Source: Luoshenia tenuis
GTDB lineage: Bacteria > Bacillota > Clostridia > Christensenellales > GCA-900066905
Direction: 5' to 3'
Length of the DNA: 64,000 bases
Assembly (NCBI RefSeq): GCF_014384745.1
Contig: NZ_JACRSO010000002.1
Span: forward strand, 1 to 64,000
The notes under the pieces are model-generated. The model saw only the letters and a program-made list of their open reading frames with translations. It had not been told where the DNA came from and searched no databases. Each line of letters opens with the position of its first letter. Within the stretch, counting starts at the first letter, position 1. Made by a program: the position numbers and the translations under genes. Below, piece by piece: positions 7,212 to 15,295 of this stretch.

Positions 7212-7910
7212 ATGACAGCGCAGATACCCCAGAACATTGCGCAGGTTTTCCAGCGAATGGAAGAGGCCAAGGTGCAGGCAGGCCGGACGGATACCGTCAG
7301 GCTGATTGCGGCGACAAAGACGCAATCGCCTGAAATCATCGACCTGGCCGCGCAATATGGGGTAAAAGAGGTCGGCGAAAACCGGGTTCAGGAGCTCAAG
7401 GATAAATTTCCTGCTGTTTCCAGTGATTTAAAATGGCATTTTATTGGACAGTTGCAGGTAAATAAGGTAAAATACATACTTGAGCAGGTTGTCATGATCC
7501 ATTCACTGGATCGGATAGCCTTAGCGCAGGAGATCGAAAAGCGCGCCGCAAAAGCCGGGCTGGTCATGCCGGTCCTGGTTCAGGTCAATATTGGCCGGGA
7601 GATGGGCAAGGGCGGCGTTGCGCCGGATGAGGTCGAGTCCTTTATCCGCCAGATCGCGCCTTACGAGCACCTGTCGGTGCAGGGGCTGATGGCCGTTCCG
7701 CCGGCAGTGCCGGAGAGCGAGCAGGCCAGGCCTTATTTTAAGGCCATGCGCGAGATGCTTTTGGCGCTGCGGGACAAGCAGATTCCCCACATCCAAATGC
7801 GGGAATTGTCCATCGGGATGAGCCATGATTATGAAGTGGCCATCCAGGAGGGTGCCACTATGGTACGCGTAGGTTCCGCCATTTTTGGCAAGCGAAATTA
7901 TTTAGTGTAA
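7212..7910 (+). CDS. yggS: YggS-family PLP homeostasis protein
   Basis: A 232-residue single-domain PLP-binding protein (YggS/YlmE/PROSC family) that controls free pyridoxal phosphate and amino-acid pools and has no known enzymatic reaction. Lys36 in AATKTQ is the PLP-binding lysine. GENRVQEL, HFIGQLQVNK and LSIGMSHDYEVAIQEGATMVRVGSAIFG are family signatures. Length matches the family. It begins the conserved yggS-sepF-yggT-ylmH-divIVA order, 21 nt after the adaptor gene. Confidence 0.95.
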   Translation: MTAQIPQNIAQVFQRMEEAKVQAGRTDTVRLIAATKTQSPEIIDLAAQYGVKEVGENRVQELKDKFPAVSSDLKWHFIGQLQVNKVKYILEQVVMIHSLDRIALAQEIEKRAAKAGLVMPVLVQVNIGREMGKGGVAPDEVESFIRQIAPYEHLSVQGLMAVPPAVPESEQARPYFKAMREMLLALRDKQIPHIQMRELSIGMSHDYEVAIQEGATMVRVGSAIFGKRNYLV

Positions 7911-7932
7911 AATTTTAAGGAGGAGTTCCCTT

Positions 7933-8430
7933 ATGGCTGGTAAAGTGTTTAACAAACTGTTGGATATGATCGGGCTCGAGGAGACCGTTATTGAAGAGGA
8001 AGATGAAGAGATGATGGACGAGGAGTATTACGAGGAGGAAGAGCAGGAGCCGGTGCGGCCTGCCCGCAATACTCATCGCGATAAAGGAGGGAAAGTGTTG
8101 CCTATGCCGCAGCAGCCGTCGTCTAACGCTATGAAGATGCTGGTTTATCAGCCGATGAGCTATGAGGATACCCAGAGCATTATCGACAATTTGAAGATGA
8201 AAAAGCCGATCATCGTCAATTTGGAGTTGCTGGAGGTAGACATCGCCCAGCGCGTGCTCGATTTTATGAGCGGCGCGGTGTATGCGCTCAATGGCAGCAT
8301 TCATAAGGTATCCAAGGGTATCTTTGTGCTGGCGCCCATCAATGTGGATATCAGCGGAAATATTCCGGAGGAGAATAAGGGGCGCAGCAACAGCAGTTTT
8401 TTCTCGCTGGCCAATAAGCGGGAAGGCTAG
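7933..8430 (+). CDS. sepF: Cell division protein SepF
   Basis: A 165-residue protein that bundles FtsZ filaments and tethers the Z-ring to the membrane. The first 14 residues form an amphipathic helix (MAGKVFNKLLDMIG), the membrane anchor. An acidic linker (about 17-45) follows, then the globular SepF domain (about 70-155) with MKMLVYQPMSYEDTQSIID and VNLELLEVDIAQRVLDFMSGA. AAGGAGG precedes ATG at 7933. It sits between yggS and yggT, as in other Firmicutes. Confidence 0.95.
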   Translation: MAGKVFNKLLDMIGLEETVIEEEDEEMMDEEYYEEEEQEPVRPARNTHRDKGGKVLPMPQQPSSNAMKMLVYQPMSYEDTQSIIDNLKMKKPIIVNLELLEVDIAQRVLDFMSGAVYALNGSIHKVSKGIFVLAPINVDISGNIPEENKGRSNSSFFSLANKREG

Positions 8431-8439
8431 GGATAACTT

Positions 8440-8736
8440 TTGGTAAACGCTTGGTACTATGTCTTTCAGGGCATTGAGTATTTTTTATCGGCACTGAGCT
8501 GGTGTATTATCATCAATACGCTGCTGAGTTGGTTTATGGAACCCGGACATCCGATCCGCATTTTTTTGGACCGGTTGACCTACCCGTTTGTGGCGCCGTT
8601 CCGTAAGATCGCTATGCGCATCGCGCGGAACCTGCCGATAGACCTGTCGCCGTTCTTTGCCCTGATAGCCTTACAGTTGCTAACCGTACTGATCAACGCG
8701 ATCGGCGTTCGGGTCGGCATGAATTATTACTTTTAG
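8440..8736 (+). CDS. yggT: YggT family membrane protein
   Basis: A 98-residue integral membrane protein with two hydrophobic segments (about 8-30 and 68-90) separated by the family motif RLTYPFVAPFRKI. The function is not firmly known; the family has been linked to osmotic tolerance and lies in division clusters. The start is TTG at 8440, the only suitable start in this frame. The ribosome-binding site is weak (AAGGCTAGGGA), so expression may depend on coupling to sepF, which ends 9 nt upstream. Confidence 0.9.
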   Translation: MVNAWYYVFQGIEYFLSALSWCIIINTLLSWFMEPGHPIRIFLDRLTYPFVAPFRKIAMRIARNLPIDLSPFFALIALQLLTVLINAIGVRVGMNYYF

Positions 8737-8754
8737 GGATAGGATGAGATAACG

Positions 8755-9531
8755 TTGGAGGCGAAAGAGCAGGCGCGTTTTCTGGCACAGGCGGAAGACC
8801 GGCTGCGACGAACCTCGCGCAGCGGCCGAATCGAGTATCTCTATTTTGCCGATCCCGCGATGCGTGCGAATATCAATCGCCAGCTGTTGCCGCGCTATCC
8901 GGACTGCCAGATCCTATGGGAGGGCGGCTATCCAGGTGCGGAGCGTCAGGCGGCGGCCCTATGGCGGGATGACCCGGCACAGGTGGATCTGCCGATCTGC
9001 GCCCTGTCCTTTGAATGGGATGCGCGATATGGCACGCCGGAACATCGGGATATACTAGGGTCGCTATTGGGGTGCGGCATCACCCGCGAGCGGCTGGGCG
9101 ATATCGTACTGGCGCAGTGCCAGGGCTGGTGCGTGGTTTCCCGGGAAATAGCGGATTATTTGATCGCCAACTGGGATTCCGCTGGCAGGGTGCGCTTGCG
9201 CAAGGTATCTAAAGTCGATTTCGACCAGATCCAAGTGCAACAAGAGCCGGTCAAAGTGATTCGGGATACGGTGCTTTCCCTAAGGTTAGATGCGGTTTTA
9301 GCCAGCGCCTTTCAGGTTTCGCGCAATATCGCCTCTGAATGGGTCAAGGCAGGACGCGTCAAGGTCAATTGGGTAGAATGTATGAAAACAGACCGCGCGC
9401 TCGCACAGGGGGACTGGTTATCCGTCCGCGGCAAAGGGCGCGCGCAACTATATGAGGTCGGCAACCGCAGCCAAAAGGGGCGCACCTGGGTGGAGCTCCA
9501 TCGGCTGGGGGAGCCGGGCGCAAGGAGGTAG
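8755..9531 (+). CDS. ylmH: YlmH-type S4 RNA-binding protein
   Basis: A 258-residue protein with an N-terminal YlmH domain and a C-terminal S4 domain (about 178-245: LRLDAVLASAFQVSRNIASE, then VKAGRVKVNWVE). In Bacillus, YlmH is implicated in ribosome quality control, recycling peptidyl-tRNA on split 50S subunits in parallel with RqcH; an RqcH gene is also in this window (20077-21849). The start is TTG at 8755, preceded by AGGATGAG. It is co-transcribed with yggT and divIVA. Confidence 0.9.
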   Translation: MEAKEQARFLAQAEDRLRRTSRSGRIEYLYFADPAMRANINRQLLPRYPDCQILWEGGYPGAERQAAALWRDDPAQVDLPICALSFEWDARYGTPEHRDILGSLLGCGITRERLGDIVLAQCQGWCVVSREIADYLIANWDSAGRVRLRKVSKVDFDQIQVQQEPVKVIRDTVLSLRLDAVLASAFQVSRNIASEWVKAGRVKVNWVECMKTDRALAQGDWLSVRGKGRAQLYEVGNRSQKGRTWVELHRLGEPGARR

Positions 9532-9540
9532 TGTATCCAA

Positions 9541-10071
9541 ATGGGCTTAACCAAGGAAGATGTGTTTAAAAAAGAATTTTCAGTGGTGTTCCGCGGATAT
9601 AAAGAGCGGGAAGTGGATGCCTTTTTGGATGAGGTTATCGCTACTTTTGATGAATGGGAAAAAGTAAAGGCGCAGATGCAGGAGGATATGCAAAAGCTGC
9701 AAAAGCGCATAGACGATTACGTCGCCCTTGAAGATACGCTGAAGGAGACCATTGTATCGGCTCAGCGCGCGGCGGCGGATATTACCGCGAAAGCGGAGCA
9801 GGAAAAAGAGGATATCCTGGCGCAGGCGATGGCGGATGCTGCCGAGATCCAGAGCGGCGCGCAGCACGACGCGGATGCCCTTTTGGGGGAAGCGACCCGG
9901 CGCTGCGAGGAGATCGAAGCGCAATATCGTACCATCGTTGCCAAAGGCAAGGATATGCGCGATGCGATCATGAAACTGGTCGCCTATCAAATGAAAGAGC
10001 TTGAGGACCTGCCGATGGGCGCGGAGCCGGAAGAGGCAAATGCCCCCGAGGAACAGGAGGAGCAAGCGTAA
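9541..10071 (+). CDS. divIVA: DivIVA domain protein
   Basis: A 176-residue coiled-coil protein that recognises curved membrane at poles and septa and recruits division or sporulation factors. The N-terminal membrane-binding module (FSVVFRGYKEREVDAFLDEV, about 13-32) is canonical. Residues 35-160 are an Ala/Glu/Lys-rich coiled coil, and the tail is acidic. CAAGGAGG precedes ATG at 9541. It is the last gene of the division operon and is followed by a terminator. Confidence 0.95.
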   Translation: MGLTKEDVFKKEFSVVFRGYKEREVDAFLDEVIATFDEWEKVKAQMQEDMQKLQKRIDDYVALEDTLKETIVSAQRAAADITAKAEQEKEDILAQAMADAAEIQSGAQHDADALLGEATRRCEEIEAQYRTIVAKGKDMRDAIMKLVAYQMKELEDLPMGAEPEEANAPEEQEEQA

Positions 10072-10086
10072 AAAGGTGCAGATGAG

Positions 10087-10116
10087 GGCCTGGAGATCCA
10101 GGCCTTTTATTTTTTA
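10087..10116 (+). terminator. Terminator of the division operon
   Basis: Stem GGCCTGG/CCAGGCC (10087-10093, 10098-10104) followed by TTTTATTTTTT. Confidence 0.85.
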
Positions 10117-10189
10117 AAATATAGCGGCCCTTTTTTGGATACAATGGAAATATGGCTTAATAGGGATGATCAGAAGGGCTGGGTATCGC

Positions 10190-10477
10190 ATGTTAAAAGA
10201 GATCAAAGAAGAGGAGCTGGCGCGCAGCAAATGGCTGGCGGCAGCTGAGCGGATGACGGAACGGCTGGAACGCACGGGTATCACACAATATGTCGAACTT
10301 CAGTTTGACCTGAAGCGGATGCTATGGCGCAGTTTTCTCTCGGGCATCGCCCGGGGGTTGGGCTATGTCATTGGGTTTACCGTGCTGGGCGCGTTTTTGC
10401 TGGTCGTCCTGCGTAAACTGGCGGAAACGCCGCTGGGCCAATCCATCGTAGGGTGGCTGGCAAACTGGCTGCAATAA
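10190..10477 (+). CDS. DUF5665 domain membrane protein
   Basis: A 95-residue protein with a charged N-terminal helix, then IARGLGYVIGFTVLGAFLLVVLRKL, a glycine-containing membrane segment typical of DUF5665. No function is known. ATG at 10190 is preferred, with AGAAGGG about 12 nt upstream. An in-frame ATG at 10166 would add eight residues but has only AGGG directly against it, so the start is uncertain. Confidence 0.7.
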   Translation: MLKEIKEEELARSKWLAAAERMTERLERTGITQYVELQFDLKRMLWRSFLSGIARGLGYVIGFTVLGAFLLVVLRKLAETPLGQSIVGWLANWLQ

Positions 10478-10742
10478 AAACGGCCGGTGTCAATCCTGTG
10501 GGAAACCTCTAAAGATTGTATAATTTGTATCTGCTGCGCCTGCGCCTTTTATTAAGGCGCGGGCTTTTGCTGCTGCAGCATGTTCGAATGCATTAAATGT
10601 GTGGGCTGCTTTTAAGGCTAATTGCGTTGAAGAGCCGGGAACTACCCGTTTAAGGCATGCTTTGGCGATTATAACGTCAGCTTGCGCAAAATGCAGGCAA
10701 TATGTGGTATAATGGTCGAAGTTCATCGCATGGAGGAAACTT
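10478..10742. other. Intergenic region with a minus-strand open frame of unclear status
   Basis: On the minus strand a frame stays open from 10756 to a stop at 10490 and reads as an Ala-rich, protein-like sequence. It overlaps the lspA promoter and start, and no ribosome-binding site precedes any candidate start. It is more likely a chance frame or a gene remnant than an active gene. Confidence 0.35.
10682..10713 (+). promoter_or_regulatory. Putative lspA promoter
   Basis: Extended -10 TGG TATAAT (10705-10713) 30 nt before the lspA start. The nearest -35-like box, TTGCGC (10682-10687), is 20 nt upstream, so recognition probably relies on the extended -10. Confidence 0.55.
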
Positions 10743-11243
10743 ATGCTCATTCTCATTACTATTTTGTTGGGGATCGCGCTGGATCAGGGCAGCAAATTTG
10801 CAGCGCTGCAGCTGCGCGACCTGCCGGGGGGAACCTATCCGTTGATCCCGGATGTTTTCCACCTGACCTACGCGGAAAACCGTGGCGCGGCTTTTGGCAT
10901 TTTGCAAGGGCAGCAGTGGCTGCTGGTGGCCATGACGTTGGTGGTGGTGGCGATTATGCTGTTTCATGTCTACCATGAAAAGGATAAGCCCCGCATCTAT
11001 AAATTTATGGTGGCCTGTTTGATCGCCGGCGCGCTGGGTAATTTGATCGACCGGGTGCGCATCGGATACGTGATCGACTTTTTTGATTGCCGGTTCATCC
11101 AGTTTGCCATCTTTAATGTGGCCGATACGCTGGTCTGCTGTTCGGTAGCCGGGCTGTGCATTTATTACATCTTTTTCTATGGAAAGGAAAAGCGTGCCCT
11201 TCCTGGGGCAGATGAACAGCCTAAGGGCGATGCCCATGAATGA
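10743..11243 (+). CDS. lspA: Lipoprotein signal peptidase (signal peptidase II)
   Basis: A 166-residue aspartyl peptidase that removes the signal peptide of diacylglyceryl prolipoproteins in the membrane. Four hydrophobic segments. Signatures: DQGSKFAA near the N-terminus, FHLTYAENRGAAFGIL, GALGNLIDRV, and the catalytic aspartates D112 (YVIDFFD) and D128 (FNVAD). The C-terminal tail is charged. GGAGGAAAC precedes ATG. It overlaps rluD by 8 nt, which suggests translational coupling. A likely client in the window is the lipoprotein at 26717-28081. Confidence 0.97.
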   Translation: MLILITILLGIALDQGSKFAALQLRDLPGGTYPLIPDVFHLTYAENRGAAFGILQGQQWLLVAMTLVVVAIMLFHVYHEKDKPRIYKFMVACLIAGALGNLIDRVRIGYVIDFFDCRFIQFAIFNVADTLVCCSVAGLCIYYIFFYGKEKRALPGADEQPKGDAHE

Positions 11244-12186
11244 GCCCATGCAGTGGCGGGTAGAATCTGAGGCGGCAGGAACCCGGCTGGATAGCTGTCT
11301 TTCCCAGCTTACAGGTTTGTCCCGCGCCCATGTGCAAAAGCTGATCGCCGGCGGCTGCGCCAGCCGCAATGGACGTGCCTGCAAACCCTCTGATAAAGTG
11401 CAGGAAGGGGATCTCATCGCACTGACCATACCCCAGGCTCAGGAATTAGCGGTGGAACCACAGGACATACCCTTGGATATCCGCTATGAGGACGGGGACG
11501 TGATCGTAGTGAATAAGCCCAGGGGCATGGTGGTACATCCGGCGCCGGGCACGCCTGACCATACGCTGGTCAACGCACTGCTTTACCATTGCAGGGATCT
11601 GTCGGGCATCGGCGGGGTACTGCGGCCGGGGATTGTACATCGGATCGATAAAGACACAACTGGCCTATTGATCGTGGCGAAAAATGACGCGGCGCACCAG
11701 GCCTTGGCGGAGCAGATCGCTAAGCGAACCTGCGGGAGGATCTATTGGGCATTGGTGGAGGGCGCCGTAAAAGAGGATGACGGACAGATCGTAACGCGGA
11801 TCGGCCGCCATCCGACGGATCGAAAAAAGATGGCCGTGCTGCGGGAGCAGGAGGGGCGAGAGGCGGTCACCCATTACCGCGTACTGCGCCGTTATCCGCG
11901 GGAAACGCTAGTGGAATGCCGCTTGGAGACCGGGCGAACGCATCAGATCCGCGTGCATATGGCGCATATTGGCCATCCGGTGGTGGGAGATGCGACCTAT
12001 GGCTACAAAAAGCAGCGTTACGCCCTGGAGGGGCAGTTGCTGCACGCCAAAGAGCTGCACTTTATCCATCCCGCTACGGGAGAGCCCGTTTCGGTGCAGG
12101 CGCCGCTGCCGGATGATTTTGCCGTACTGCTGCGTAAATTGGAAGCGCAGCTGCCAAAAAATACGGCCGAAAATGACGAAAAATAA
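11236..12186 (+). CDS. rluD: RluD-family 23S rRNA pseudouridine synthase
   Basis: A 316-residue RluA/RluD-family enzyme. N-terminal S4 domain (about 10-65: TRLDSCLSQLTGLSRAHVQK) and catalytic domain with HRIDKDTTGLLIVAK, whose Asp is the nucleophile, then GRTHQIRVHMAHIGHPVVGD. It converts uridines to pseudouridine in large-subunit rRNA, most likely in the helix 69 region if it is a true RluD; the paralogue cannot be fixed by reading. ATG at 11236 overlaps the lspA stop; an earlier in-frame ATG at 11179 lies inside lspA. The lspA-rluD-pyrR order is conserved in Firmicutes. Confidence 0.92.
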   Translation: MNEPMQWRVESEAAGTRLDSCLSQLTGLSRAHVQKLIAGGCASRNGRACKPSDKVQEGDLIALTIPQAQELAVEPQDIPLDIRYEDGDVIVVNKPRGMVVHPAPGTPDHTLVNALLYHCRDLSGIGGVLRPGIVHRIDKDTTGLLIVAKNDAAHQALAEQIAKRTCGRIYWALVEGAVKEDDGQIVTRIGRHPTDRKKMAVLREQEGREAVTHYRVLRRYPRETLVECRLETGRTHQIRVHMAHIGHPVVGDATYGYKKQRYALEGQLLHAKELHFIHPATGEPVSVQAPLPDDFAVLLRKLEAQLPKNTAENDEK

Positions 12187-12230
12187 TAGACTTTTGCCCT
12201 GCCATGTGGTATGATGCCAAAAGGAAATGA

Positions 12231-12320
12231 CCTTTAAATCGGTACCGTGAGACCGGCAAGGTGTAAAGTGGATTGAAGTAGGCGTGTGCCTTGCCGTACG
12301 ACGGTAAGGCGCTTTTTTTA
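12231..12320 (+). promoter_or_regulatory. PyrR-dependent transcription attenuator
   Basis: Three mutually exclusive elements are visible. (1) A PyrR-binding hairpin, 12231-12261, starting CCTTTAAAT and ending CCGGCAAGG around the GTGAGACC loop side, close to the Bacillus pyr binding-loop pattern. (2) An antiterminator, CCGGCAAGG (12253-12261) pairing with CCTTGCCG (12289-12296). (3) A terminator, 12288-12297 with 12301-12310, followed by seven T (12313-12319). With UMP bound, PyrR would stabilise element 1, freeing 12289-12296 to form the terminator and stopping transcription into the pyr genes. Confidence 0.88.
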
Positions 12321-12341
12321 TGCGGAAGTGAGGGGGAGCGT

Positions 12342-12878
12342 ATGCGGGAAAAAAATGTGTTGATGGATGAAGCGGCTATGAATCGGGCGTTGGTACGGGT
12401 AGCGCACGAGGTGATCGAGCGCAACCACGGGGTGGACAAGCTGGTCATCGTAGGGATCCAGCGCCGCGGGGTGCCGCTTGCCAAACGGCTGGCGGATAAT
12501 ATCGGCAAAGTGGAGGATTGTCAGATCCCTGTGGGCGTCCTGGATATTACCTTTTACAGGGATGATTTATCCCTGCTCAACGAACAGCCCACGCTGAACA
12601 ATACGGATATCCCCTTTATGATCACCGGCCAGCACGTGATACTGGTGGATGATGTGCTCTACACCGGGCGCACCGCCCGGGCGGCGATGGATGCGGTGAT
12701 GGATATGGGACGGCCCAAGACCGTTCAGTTGGCAGTGCTCATCGACCGGGGGCATCGGGAACTGCCGATCCGCGCGGATTATGTAGGTAAAAATGTGCCT
12801 ACCAGCAGCAGCGAGGCGGTACAGGTGCATGTGCAGGAGTTCGATTGGGAGAACCGCGTGGTGCTTTGCGAAAAGTAA
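12342..12878 (+). CDS. pyrR: Bifunctional pyr operon regulator / uracil phosphoribosyltransferase
   Basis: A 178-residue PyrR. It binds the leader RNA upstream in response to UMP and has uracil phosphoribosyltransferase activity. The PRPP motif VILVDDVLYTGRTARAA and the VGIQRRGVPLAKRLA motif are intact, and length matches the family. Start ATG 12342 follows GAGGGGGAG. Upstream in-frame starts fall inside the attenuator terminator and are rejected. It is the first gene of the pyrimidine operon, so it controls its own synthesis. Confidence 0.96.
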   Translation: MREKNVLMDEAAMNRALVRVAHEVIERNHGVDKLVIVGIQRRGVPLAKRLADNIGKVEDCQIPVGVLDITFYRDDLSLLNEQPTLNNTDIPFMITGQHVILVDDVLYTGRTARAAMDAVMDMGRPKTVQLAVLIDRGHRELPIRADYVGKNVPTSSSEAVQVHVQEFDWENRVVLCEK

Positions 12879-12941
12879 AATGCTTTGAAACGGCCTGGGG
12901 CCGTTTGGGGATAGACGATGCAAAATGAGGAGGAGTAAGGG

Positions 12942-14243
12942 ATGGACAACACAAAGAAGAACTGGGGGCAGATGACGCTGCTGGGCATCCAGCACGTATT
13001 TGCCATGTTTGGCGCCACAGTACTGGTGCCGCTGCTGACGGGGCTGGATACCTCGGTGGCGCTGTTTTGCGCCGGCGTAGGGACGATCCTGTTCCACCTG
13101 ATCACCAAGCGCAAGGTGCCGGTATTCCTGGGTTCCAGCTTTGCCTTTATCGGGGCGATCCAGGTGGTGGCCAACATGATGAGCGGCGGCGCCGAGATGG
13201 GGACGCCTGAGTACATGGTCGGCCTGCAATACGCCACGGGCGGCATCATCTGCGCGGGCGCCATGTATCTGGTGCTGGCGTTGCTGGTCAAAGTATTCGG
13301 CACCGAGCGGGTGCGCAGCTTTTTCCCGCCGGTGGTTACCGGCCCGATCGTCATCACCATCGGCTTGATGCTGGCGCCGACGGCTATCAACAACATCGTA
13401 AACGATGCGGCGACCAGCGTGGCCCTGGAGGGGACGGCGCTTTTGAGCAACTGGATCGTCGCCGCGGTCACGATCATCACGATGATGGTGGTATCGGTCT
13501 TTGCCAAGGGCTTCTTTAAAATGGTTCCCATTCTGTTCGGCATCGCGGGCGGCTATATCGCCTCGCTGATCTTTACCTGGTGCGGCGTGCCCATGGTCAA
13601 CTTCCAGCCTCTGGCAGAGGCGCAGTGGATCGGGCTGCCCAACTTCATGCTGCCGCTGTTTGATTGGCGCGCGATCGCGGTCATCGCGCCCCTGGCCATC
13701 GTGACCTTTGTCGAGCATATCGGCGATATCAGTGCCAACGGCGCGGTCGTCGGGCAGGACTTCTTTAAAGATCCCGGCCTGCACCGCACCCTGATCGGCG
13801 ACGGTGTAGCCACGATGTTCGCCGGCCTGATCGGCGGCCCGGCCAACACCACCTATTCGGAGAATACCGGCGTGCTAGCGGCAACGCAGAACTATAACCC
13901 GGCCACGCTGCGCCTGGCGGCGATCTTCGCCATCGTCTTGAGCCTGGTAGGCAAGTTCGGCGGATTTTTGCAGACCCTACCCGGCCCCGTCATGGGCGGC
14001 ATCAGCATCATCCTGTTTGGGATGATCGCCTCGGTAGGCCTGCGGACGCTGGTAGAAAATCAGGTAGACTTTAAGAGCAGCCGTAACCTGATCATCGTAG
14101 CGGTGATGCTGGTCATGGGCCTGGGCGGCGCGGCCTTCCAGATCAGCGATCAGATCAGCATCAGCGGCGTAGCGCTCAGCGCCATTATCGGCATCGTACT
14201 CAATAAGGCGCTGCCGGAGCGGATCGACAAAGCGGAGAAATAA
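12942..14243 (+). CDS. uraA: Uracil permease
   Basis: A 433-residue NCS2-family nucleobase:cation symporter with about 14 hydrophobic segments. LLGIQHVFAMFGATVLVPLLTG is the family N-terminus; the proton/substrate half-helix region is seen in VTFVEHIGDISANGAVVGQDF and PANTTYSENTGVLAAT. It imports uracil, used by PyrR's UPRT activity or other salvage enzymes. GAGGAGGAGTAAGGG precedes ATG. It lies second in the pyr operon, as pyrP does in Bacillus. Confidence 0.95.
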   Translation: MDNTKKNWGQMTLLGIQHVFAMFGATVLVPLLTGLDTSVALFCAGVGTILFHLITKRKVPVFLGSSFAFIGAIQVVANMMSGGAEMGTPEYMVGLQYATGGIICAGAMYLVLALLVKVFGTERVRSFFPPVVTGPIVITIGLMLAPTAINNIVNDAATSVALEGTALLSNWIVAAVTIITMMVVSVFAKGFFKMVPILFGIAGGYIASLIFTWCGVPMVNFQPLAEAQWIGLPNFMLPLFDWRAIAVIAPLAIVTFVEHIGDISANGAVVGQDFFKDPGLHRTLIGDGVATMFAGLIGGPANTTYSENTGVLAATQNYNPATLRLAAIFAIVLSLVGKFGGFLQTLPGPVMGGISIILFGMIASVGLRTLVENQVDFKSSRNLIIVAVMLVMGLGGAAFQISDQISISGVALSAIIGIVLNKALPERIDKAEK

Positions 14244-14250
14244 AACTTTC

Positions 14251-14283
14251 AGGGGGCGGAGCTGGGAGCCCGCTCCCTTTTTA
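14251..14283 (+). terminator. Hairpin between uraA and pyrB
   Basis: 9-bp stem (14251-14259 with 14270-14278, one G-T pair) and TTTTT. It could reduce read-through from pyrR-uraA into pyrB. I saw no PyrR-binding loop next to it. Confidence 0.6.
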
Positions 14284-14362
14284 TACCGGCCCTGCGCCGC
14301 ACGAGGCGGGGGATGGTTTTGAAGTGGAAAAAATGGCGATGATAAAAGAAAGGAGTGCAACC

Positions 14363-15295
14363 ATGGCTTTAGAATGCAAAGATCTGCTGGGGATGCAATA
14401 CCTGAACCCGGAGCAGATCAATGAGATCATGCATACTGCCGAGCAGATGAAGCAGATTTTGCTGCAAAGCAGCAAAAAAACCCCGCATTTGCAGGGCAAG
14501 TCCATCGTAACACTTTTTTATGAGAACAGCACCCGCACACGGATGAGCTTTGAGCTGGCCAGCAAGTATATGAGCGCGGCCGCCGCCAATATTTCGGCCT
14601 CTACCTCCAGTGTACAAAAGGGGGAAACGCTGATCGATACCGGCCGCACCTTGGACCGGATGGGGACGGACCTGATCATTATCCGCCATCCCATGAGCGG
14701 CGCGCCGCACCTGCTGGCCAAACACGTAAAGGCCGGCGTGATCAATGCCGGGGATGGGATGAACGAGCACCCCACCCAGGCGCTGCTGGACCTTTACACC
14801 ATGCGGGAGAAAAAGGGCGCGGATATAAAGGGACTGCGCGTGGCCATCGTGGGGGATGTGGCCCACAGCCGCGTGGCGCGTTCTAATATCTGGAGCCTGA
14901 CCAAGCTGGGGGCGCAAGTGCGCATCTGCGCCCCGCGCACGCTGATGCCAGTGGAACTGGAAAAGACCGGTGTTCAGGTGACCAGCAGCGTGGAGGAGGC
15001 TGTAACCGGCGCGGATGTGGTGATGGGCCTGCGCATTCAGCTGGAGCGTCAGAAGAAGGGGCTGTTTCCCTCAGTAAAGGAATATAACGATTTTTATGGC
15101 CTTACGCCCAAACGGATTAAACTGGCGGACCCGGAGGTGCTCATCATGCATCCAGGCCCCATGAACCGCGGCGTAGAGATCTCATCGCAGGTAGCGGACA
15201 GCGCCGCCTCTGCGATTGACGAGCAGGTGACCAACGGCGTTGCGGTGCGCATGGCCCTGCTTTATATGCTGACCAGAAAGGGGAGTGTAAAATGA
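14363..15295 (+). CDS. pyrB: Aspartate carbamoyltransferase, catalytic subunit
   Basis: A 310-residue enzyme joining carbamoyl phosphate and aspartate, the committed step of pyrimidine synthesis. The carbamoyl-phosphate loop FYENSTRTRMSFELA and the HPTQALLDLYT motif are intact, and MHPGPMNRGVEI marks the C-terminal aspartate domain. No regulatory pyrI gene follows, so regulation is probably at the level of transcription. AAAGGAG precedes ATG 14363; an in-frame ATG at 14324 lacks such a site. It overlaps pyrC by 4 nt. Confidence 0.96.
   Translation: MALECKDLLGMQYLNPEQINEIMHTAEQMKQILLQSSKKTPHLQGKSIVTLFYENSTRTRMSFELASKYMSAAAANISASTSSVQKGETLIDTGRTLDRMGTDLIIIRHPMSGAPHLLAKHVKAGVINAGDGMNEHPTQALLDLYTMREKKGADIKGLRVAIVGDVAHSRVARSNIWSLTKLGAQVRICAPRTLMPVELEKTGVQVTSSVEEAVTGADVVMGLRIQLERQKKGLFPSVKEYNDFYGLTPKRIKLADPEVLIMHPGPMNRGVEISSQVADSAASAIDEQVTNGVAVRMALLYMLTRKGSVK

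Noticed and set aside
12888..12906. Terminator between pyrR and uraA
   Set aside because: AAACGGCC/GGCCGTTT can pair, but no T-run follows and the two genes belong to one operon.
12567..13784. Long minus-strand frame opposite pyrR and uraA
   Set aside because: Mirror frame of GC-rich genes; His/Arg/Gln-rich composition, no ribosome-binding site, and both plus-strand genes are clearly identified.
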